Shown: in pieces, positions 59,604 through 64,000 of the stretch
Numbering within the stretch: position 1 is the first letter of the stretch
How the letters are laid out: each line of letters begins with the position of its first letter
Assembly (NCBI GenBank): GCA_948146395.1
Contig: OX411549.1
Coordinates: 24,853,155-24,917,154, forward strand
DNA from: Fragum whitleyi
Lineage: Eukaryota; Mollusca; Bivalvia; Cardiida; Cardiidae
Direction: 5' to 3'
DNA: 64,000 bases
Made by a program: the position numbers and the translations under genes
The notes under the pieces: generated by a model
Databases searched by the model: none
Seen by the model: the letters and a program-made list of their open reading frames with translations, nothing else
What the model was told of the DNA's origin: nothing

Positions 59604-59827
59604 CACTTTCCTGTTTTACAAAGTTTTGGACATGTCCAAATTCAAAGGTTTTGCAGACGAAAATTTAAAGTGGATATAATTTGAAAAATAACCATTCAGT
59701 AGGGTAGAAAATAGTGTGGAATATAAGAAATTGCTTGTCAGAAGCAATTTCTTCTTTTTTCACAATGTTTTATCAATTATAAAATCACAGACACGTAAAA
59801 AGCAGGGATTAAACAGCAAAGGGTTAA
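59600..59827 (+). mobile_element. TTAA-type MITE, family 1, at the stop codon of the main gene
   Basis: TTAACACTTTCCTGTTTTAC at the left and AAACAGCAAAGGGTTAA at the right, with TTAA at 59600-59603 and 59824-59827. The left TTAA supplies the TAA stop codon at 59601-59603. Confidence 0.85.
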
Positions 59828-59888
59828 TCAAATTAGATTATCTTAATGGAATGACATTGGCTATAATCAGAGGCCTTGATCTGAATTG

Positions 59889-59894
59889 AATAAA
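59889..59894 (+). terminator. Candidate polyadenylation signal AATAAA
   Basis: The first good AATAAA after the stop of the main gene, 286 bp downstream and just beyond the inserted MITE. Position is the only support. Confidence 0.3.
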
Positions 59895-59911
59895 TGATTC
59901 ATTTAGGGAAT

Positions 59912-60062
59912 GAAGAGAAGTTTTATTGATTTAATGGAGGTACGAAACAAAAAGAAACAATCACACTGAATGAATATGTGAAGCTTATTCATATATAAGT
60001 GTGATTAGGTTTTTAGTTTCATCCCCCATGAAGTTAACAAAATATTCTCTTCATCTATTATA
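59912..60062. repeat. Hairpin MITE, second copy of 23198-23346
   Basis: AATCACACTGAATGAATATG / CATATATAAGTGTGATT arms and GAAGAGAA / TTCTCTTC ends. Confidence 0.6.
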
Positions 60063-60499
60063 ACTCAATATCAAGAAACAAAAAACGTAAAGATTTGTTG
60101 AAAAAGAAATAGATTTATCATGGGACTATTGTATGTGGACGCTTTTAAAATAGCTGCATAATCAAAATTGTTTTCATGATGGACTCCAAGAGTCATTTAA
60201 GAATTATTTTGTAAAACAAAAACACATGGAGCAGTCTCTTCTCTAACACTTGCCAAATTGAAGATCTTTTCACTAAAAAAGTTTTTGAAGAAAGCATTTG
60301 CTTCCATCCCAAAGTATTTTGTCTAACAAGATCTTTTTTGAACGAACATTGTGGAAAAGAAAAAAATACTTATTACAAGCAATTTCTTCTTTTCCAATAT
60401 GTTCTCCCAATTTTGGAAAATTGTGACCCCTTACTTTGAGCTTGGACTGCTTCATTTCATGTGTTAAGAGTCCAATGGCCTCTTTAGTCTCATGAGTTA

Positions 60500-60670
60500 G
60501 TGTCGACACCTACTTCAATGATTGGGTCATGGGTTTGAGCCATGCACTGGCACAGTTTCTTTTTCTCCAAAAAATGAGGCTTAAAAAGGATGTAATGGTA
60601 GTACTACTGACTTGAAAAATACCAGGAATCCATTGTTTGGTGCTCCAGCCACCATGATTTAACTGCAAAG
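60500..60670 (+). mobile_element. SINE fragment, degenerate
   Basis: ATACCAGGAATCCATTGTTT and GGTGCTCCAGCCACC match the SINE body. The head is unrecognisable. Confidence 0.5.
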
Positions 60671-60854
60671 CAGTGTTTATTCTAGGCAGGGGATTGGGGG
60701 ATTCCCCCCCTTTTTTTTTGAAGATCGTCCATATTTTCTGGATTTGTAGGGGATTTTTTGCTAAAACCAAAGAGCAAGAATTAAGACATATCTCAATTAC
60801 GTCAATTTTCACGCTGAAATCCCCCACATTTTTGAAATCCTAGAATAAACACTG
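60671..60854. mobile_element. 184-bp MITE, CAGTGTTTATTCTAGG ends
   Basis: Perfect 16-bp inverted ends, with GGGGATT/AATCCCC inner repeats. hAT-like terminus; the target duplication is unclear. Confidence 0.65.
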
Positions 60855-61065
60855 GAAAAAGTGTTAAAAAGCAACTTAAAACAACATTCAAAAAACAATT
60901 TTGATTGGTTTTTGAAAGCAGACCCTTATCTATAGATTAACAGTAAATTATTTGCTACCAGACAATACAATTGAAGTGACATAATTTTGTTGGTCATGCA
61001 ATTCTGTGTTTTTAATGTTGAAATAGATCAACATTAGATAGATCGATAGATCAGGGGCAAATTGT

Positions 61066-61302
61066 TTTTATGCCCCCGTATCGAGAGATTTGGGGCATAT
61101 TGTTTTACTCATGTCCGTCTGTCTGTCCGTCCATCTGTCTGTCCGTCCGTTTGTCTGTCCGAAAAATTAACCTTTGCCTTTTCTCCAAAAGTATTTGACA
61201 TACAAAGCTGTACACCAAAGTCAAGGTCATGTGACAAGGTCAAGGTCATGTGACAAGGTCAAGGTCATCTGTCAAGGTCAAACTTTAAAAAAAATGCTGT
61301 TA

Positions 61303-61337
<35 letters not shown>
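61066..61337 (+). repeat. ATGCCCCC-type repeat (H1 family)
   Basis: TTTTTATGCCCCCGTATCGA start, GTCTGTCCGTCC tract, GACAAGGTCAAGGTCATGT units, GGGGGCATTTGTGTTTCACA and CATCTTGTTT end. A second, more diverged H1-like unit follows to about 61670. Confidence 0.7.
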
Positions 61338-61699
61338 ACCTGTCTGTTTATCATTTTATCTGTCTGTTTGTCTTCCTTGGAAATTTTTGCATTGGCCATG
61401 ACTTTTGATAGGCAAAGGATAGGGTCTTCATAATGCACATGATGATTGCTTGGGACAATACCTTTTTGTTGGTATCAAGTTCAAAGTCCTTGGTTGAACT
61501 TGAGATCAAGGTAATTAAACTTTTCAAGGTCAAATATTTGGAAATTTTAACTTTAGTATTGTCACGGCTTACAGAACTGAGTGAAGGTGTGCTGTAAATA
61601 ACCGTATTATATCAATCTACTGTATGACAGTGGTGAGGGCATTAGTGTTTCACAAATACATCTTATTACTTTTGTTATTTGTTTGACTACTTAATTGCA

Positions 61700-62340
61700 T
61701 AGTGTGGTATTCAGACCAAAATGATTATTTACATACAGTACATATTGCTTGAGCGACCACTTCTATTAAGTGACCAATTTTATCAACTGACCATTATAAA
61801 CAGTCCCTTCACCTTAAGCAAAACCTCGGAAAAAGCGCACAATCTCAACAAAAAATTGGTTATTAGATGATCTTGTGTTGTTAGAACCCATTAGAATCGT
61901 CTTAATGAGATGGTTTTGAACATCATGTGATTCAGTATGACTTATCCTACAATCTTTAAATGCTATCAAAATGACGTGCCTCATTTATTATGAGATAGTT
62001 TATTAACCCATGTAATGCTGAACATGGAATATTCCTGCTATGGCAGGAGCTATAGACTAACATCAGCCTGCACATATGTGCAGTCTGATGTTAGTCTACA
62101 CCATCTTTTTCTCACTCTTAAACCAAAATTGTCAATAGATTTATTCTTTTCAAGCAAATTGACTTACAGATGGAACTTCATTGCTTTTTGCCCTTCGATT
62201 TTGATGGAAAATTTCTCGCCAAAATTTATTCAGCATGACAAGGGTTAAGCAACCATTTCATTTCAGTGGTCCTCTTAGTGGTTGCTCAACACAAGTTTTA
62301 CAGCATGTGACCAGACACATGAAAATGGACCATCCTCAAA
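61700..62340. repeat. Degenerate element hosting a TTAA MITE
   Basis: GCTTGAGCGACCACTTC-type text near 61750 and the inverted CAGTGGTCCTCTTAGTGGTT near 62264 suggest an old inverted-repeat element, later split by 62003-62248. Confidence 0.35.
62003..62248. mobile_element. TTAA-type MITE, family 2
   Basis: TTAACCCATGTAATGCTGA / TCAGCATGACAAGGGTTAA ends, with the same GCACATATGTGC centre as 27258-27504. Confidence 0.75.
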
Positions 62341-63260
62341 CTCAATTTCCTCAAATTTAGTAAAAAAGGTTAGATCCAACATAGGTCAAGAAGAATGCTT
62401 AATTTCAGAAACAATTACATAGGAAGAAAGATTAATCATTCTAGATAAAGACAATTTATTATTTGCAAAAATTTTTGACACTGGCCAGTTTGCACAAATT
62501 ATGCTGTCTGACGACGATAATAAACACAAATAGCAGTTCCCAGATAAGCCCTATTTATGTGGAGGATCACAAATATACAATCCTGAAATTGAAAACACAC
62601 AATTATTTAAATTCACTTGCTCAGCATTCCATATACAGCATTCAAAAAACTCAAAATACTCCAAAATCATTCAACACTCTCTAAGATTATCAAGAAAAAA
62701 ATATCAAAAGCTCTCCAAATATTCAATGGTTTAATTGGCTAACTTTCAGATAGCTCATACGTCAAATTTTTGAATACAGCTTTTGCAGGTTCAAGGTTTT
62801 ATGGAATTGAAGCATTTTTATGATGGGTACCCTGATGTCTGACAATAACATTTGCTCTTTTGGATGAGCCTGTCAGAATGATATCCCACTCAAGCTGACA
62901 AAATTTTCGATTTGTCCCATTGTTTTGTGATACAAAGGCTTTCAAAATCCAAACTTTTTATCAGATGTACAATATCTGTTCAGCACAGCAAGTGCACCTA
63001 ATGGCTTTCTTCTTTTCTATGATGCATTCTTTATACAGGCCTGCTTACTGGATGATTTACCAAAATAAGTTAATTTTGTCTGCTCTTATGAGAAACAAAA
63101 ATACTGACTAAACTTCGGAGTATAAACATAGGCGTATCTAGGATTTTGAAATTTATACGCATTCATAAGCTGACAACTAAAGAATATGTAGGATAAGGGC
63201 AATATGAGGATTAGGACATAACATGAATGCCCTCCATCTGCTCCCTTTTTATGATTTGAG
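62340..63260. other. Non-coding, nothing recognised
   Basis: AT-rich, no conserved frame or clear repeat end seen. Confidence 0.4.
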
Positions 63261-63267
63261 CATTGTT

Positions 63268-63340
63268 GAATAATCGAAACATCATAACTACAGCTTGAAT
63301 TAGCTGTAGTTTCGATGTTATGATTATTCATCAATGATAT
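63268..63340. repeat. Short palindrome
   Basis: GAATAATCGAAACATCATAA and its near complement around CTACAGC/GCTGTAG. Confidence 0.6.
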
Positions 63341-63547
63341 TTTTCAACAGAGGATTATTTCGTTTACTCACTTGTGCAAATTGCGTTATTGGAGTAACGC
63401 CCTTGATAAATTCTATAATGCAGGAGAAATCCATACTGTCAAAGGGAGGCAACTTGTAGTTGAATATATTTGTGTAAAAACTTTGCCACTCTTTTGACTT
63501 TGACTGAATTTCAAGGCTTTAAAGGATGTAACACTATTGTATAAGTC

Positions 63548-63715
63548 TATTTAAGATAGTGGACCTGTAATAGTTATTCAACGTTTCGGAAATAATGTAC
63601 TTTCACAGTAATAACCAAGGTTTCCTAATGATTTTCATTAGGAAACCTCGGTCAACATTGTGAAAGTTAATGACATCTGAAATGTTGAGGAACTATTACG
63701 GTTCCACTACCTTAA
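63548..63715. repeat. 168-bp hairpin MITE
   Basis: AAGATAGTGGACCTGTAATAG / CTATTACGGTTCCACTACCTT outer arms and CAAGGTTTCCTAATGATTTT / its complement inside. Confidence 0.7.
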
Positions 63716-64000
63716 GTATATGTATAGGCATTCTTAACAATCTTCCATTAGCCCTTATCCTGATGAATTTAAATTCAGTTTAAAAAAATGAGCCTGTGCG
63801 TGATATTTCCAACAATTTCAAATATGTGCAAGGCAAAGACTGACCAGACTGTGCATCTGCACAGTCTGGCCAGGGTCTTCACTATGCACTCAGTAGATAG
63901 ATAAGGTCTCAAAGCAACAGTACACTATCAGGTAACTTTAAATTTATATGGTGTTGTGTCTATGCTACCAAAGGTTTGCACCTCCGACATTTTAAATTGT

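Noticed and set aside
60510..60827. 105-codon minus-strand frame
   Set aside because: Crosses a SINE fragment and a MITE with 16-bp inverted ends; no conserved domain.

Overview
This is a stretch of animal nuclear genome, most likely from a bivalve mollusc. It is AT-rich and intron-rich, and it is packed with short non-autonomous repeats. The abundant repeats that start ATGCCCCCGTATCG and carry GTCCGTCTGTCC tracts, and the AGCTCACCTG repeats with about 150-165 bp internal monomers, are of the kind I associate with heterodont bivalves. That species assignment is inference.

Layout. 205-442 (minus) is one exon of an SGNH/GDSL-hydrolase-like gene or gene relic. 443-9434 is non-coding and repeat-rich: a SINE with a 13-bp target duplication, an AGCTC-type repeat, and a 1.6 kb inverted-repeat element inserted into that repeat. 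9435-20033 is a nested mobile-element complex. Its outer DNA transposon has about 239-bp inverted ends and a 5-bp target duplication. Its left end is split by a 162-bp MITE and by a 5'-truncated non-LTR retrotransposon carrying reverse transcriptase. Its interior is split by a 5.6 kb foldback-like element made of inverted GGAAAGGACC arrays. Each layer has its own perfect target-site duplication, so the order of insertion can be partly read.

20536-59603 (plus) is the main gene. Eighteen coding exons with matching phases and GT/AG borders join into one 1248-residue reading frame. I do not recognise the family. The N-terminal part is acidic, then basic (NLS-like). It is followed by a segment that fits an elongin-BC-box/SOCS-box pattern, a helical (possibly TPR-like) middle, and a beta-rich C-terminal half. 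Three exons (4, 6 and 17) have degenerate tandem copies beside them. The 3' end carries a TTAA-type MITE inserted exactly at the stop codon. The introns hold SINEs, TTAA MITEs, hAT-like MITEs with 5-bp duplications, mariner-like elements, hairpin MITEs and tandem arrays.

59604-64000 is downstream, with repeats and no gene I can support. I see no RNA gene (the tRNA-like sequences are SINE heads), no CRISPR array and no prokaryotic feature. All family assignments are from reading; no database search was possible.
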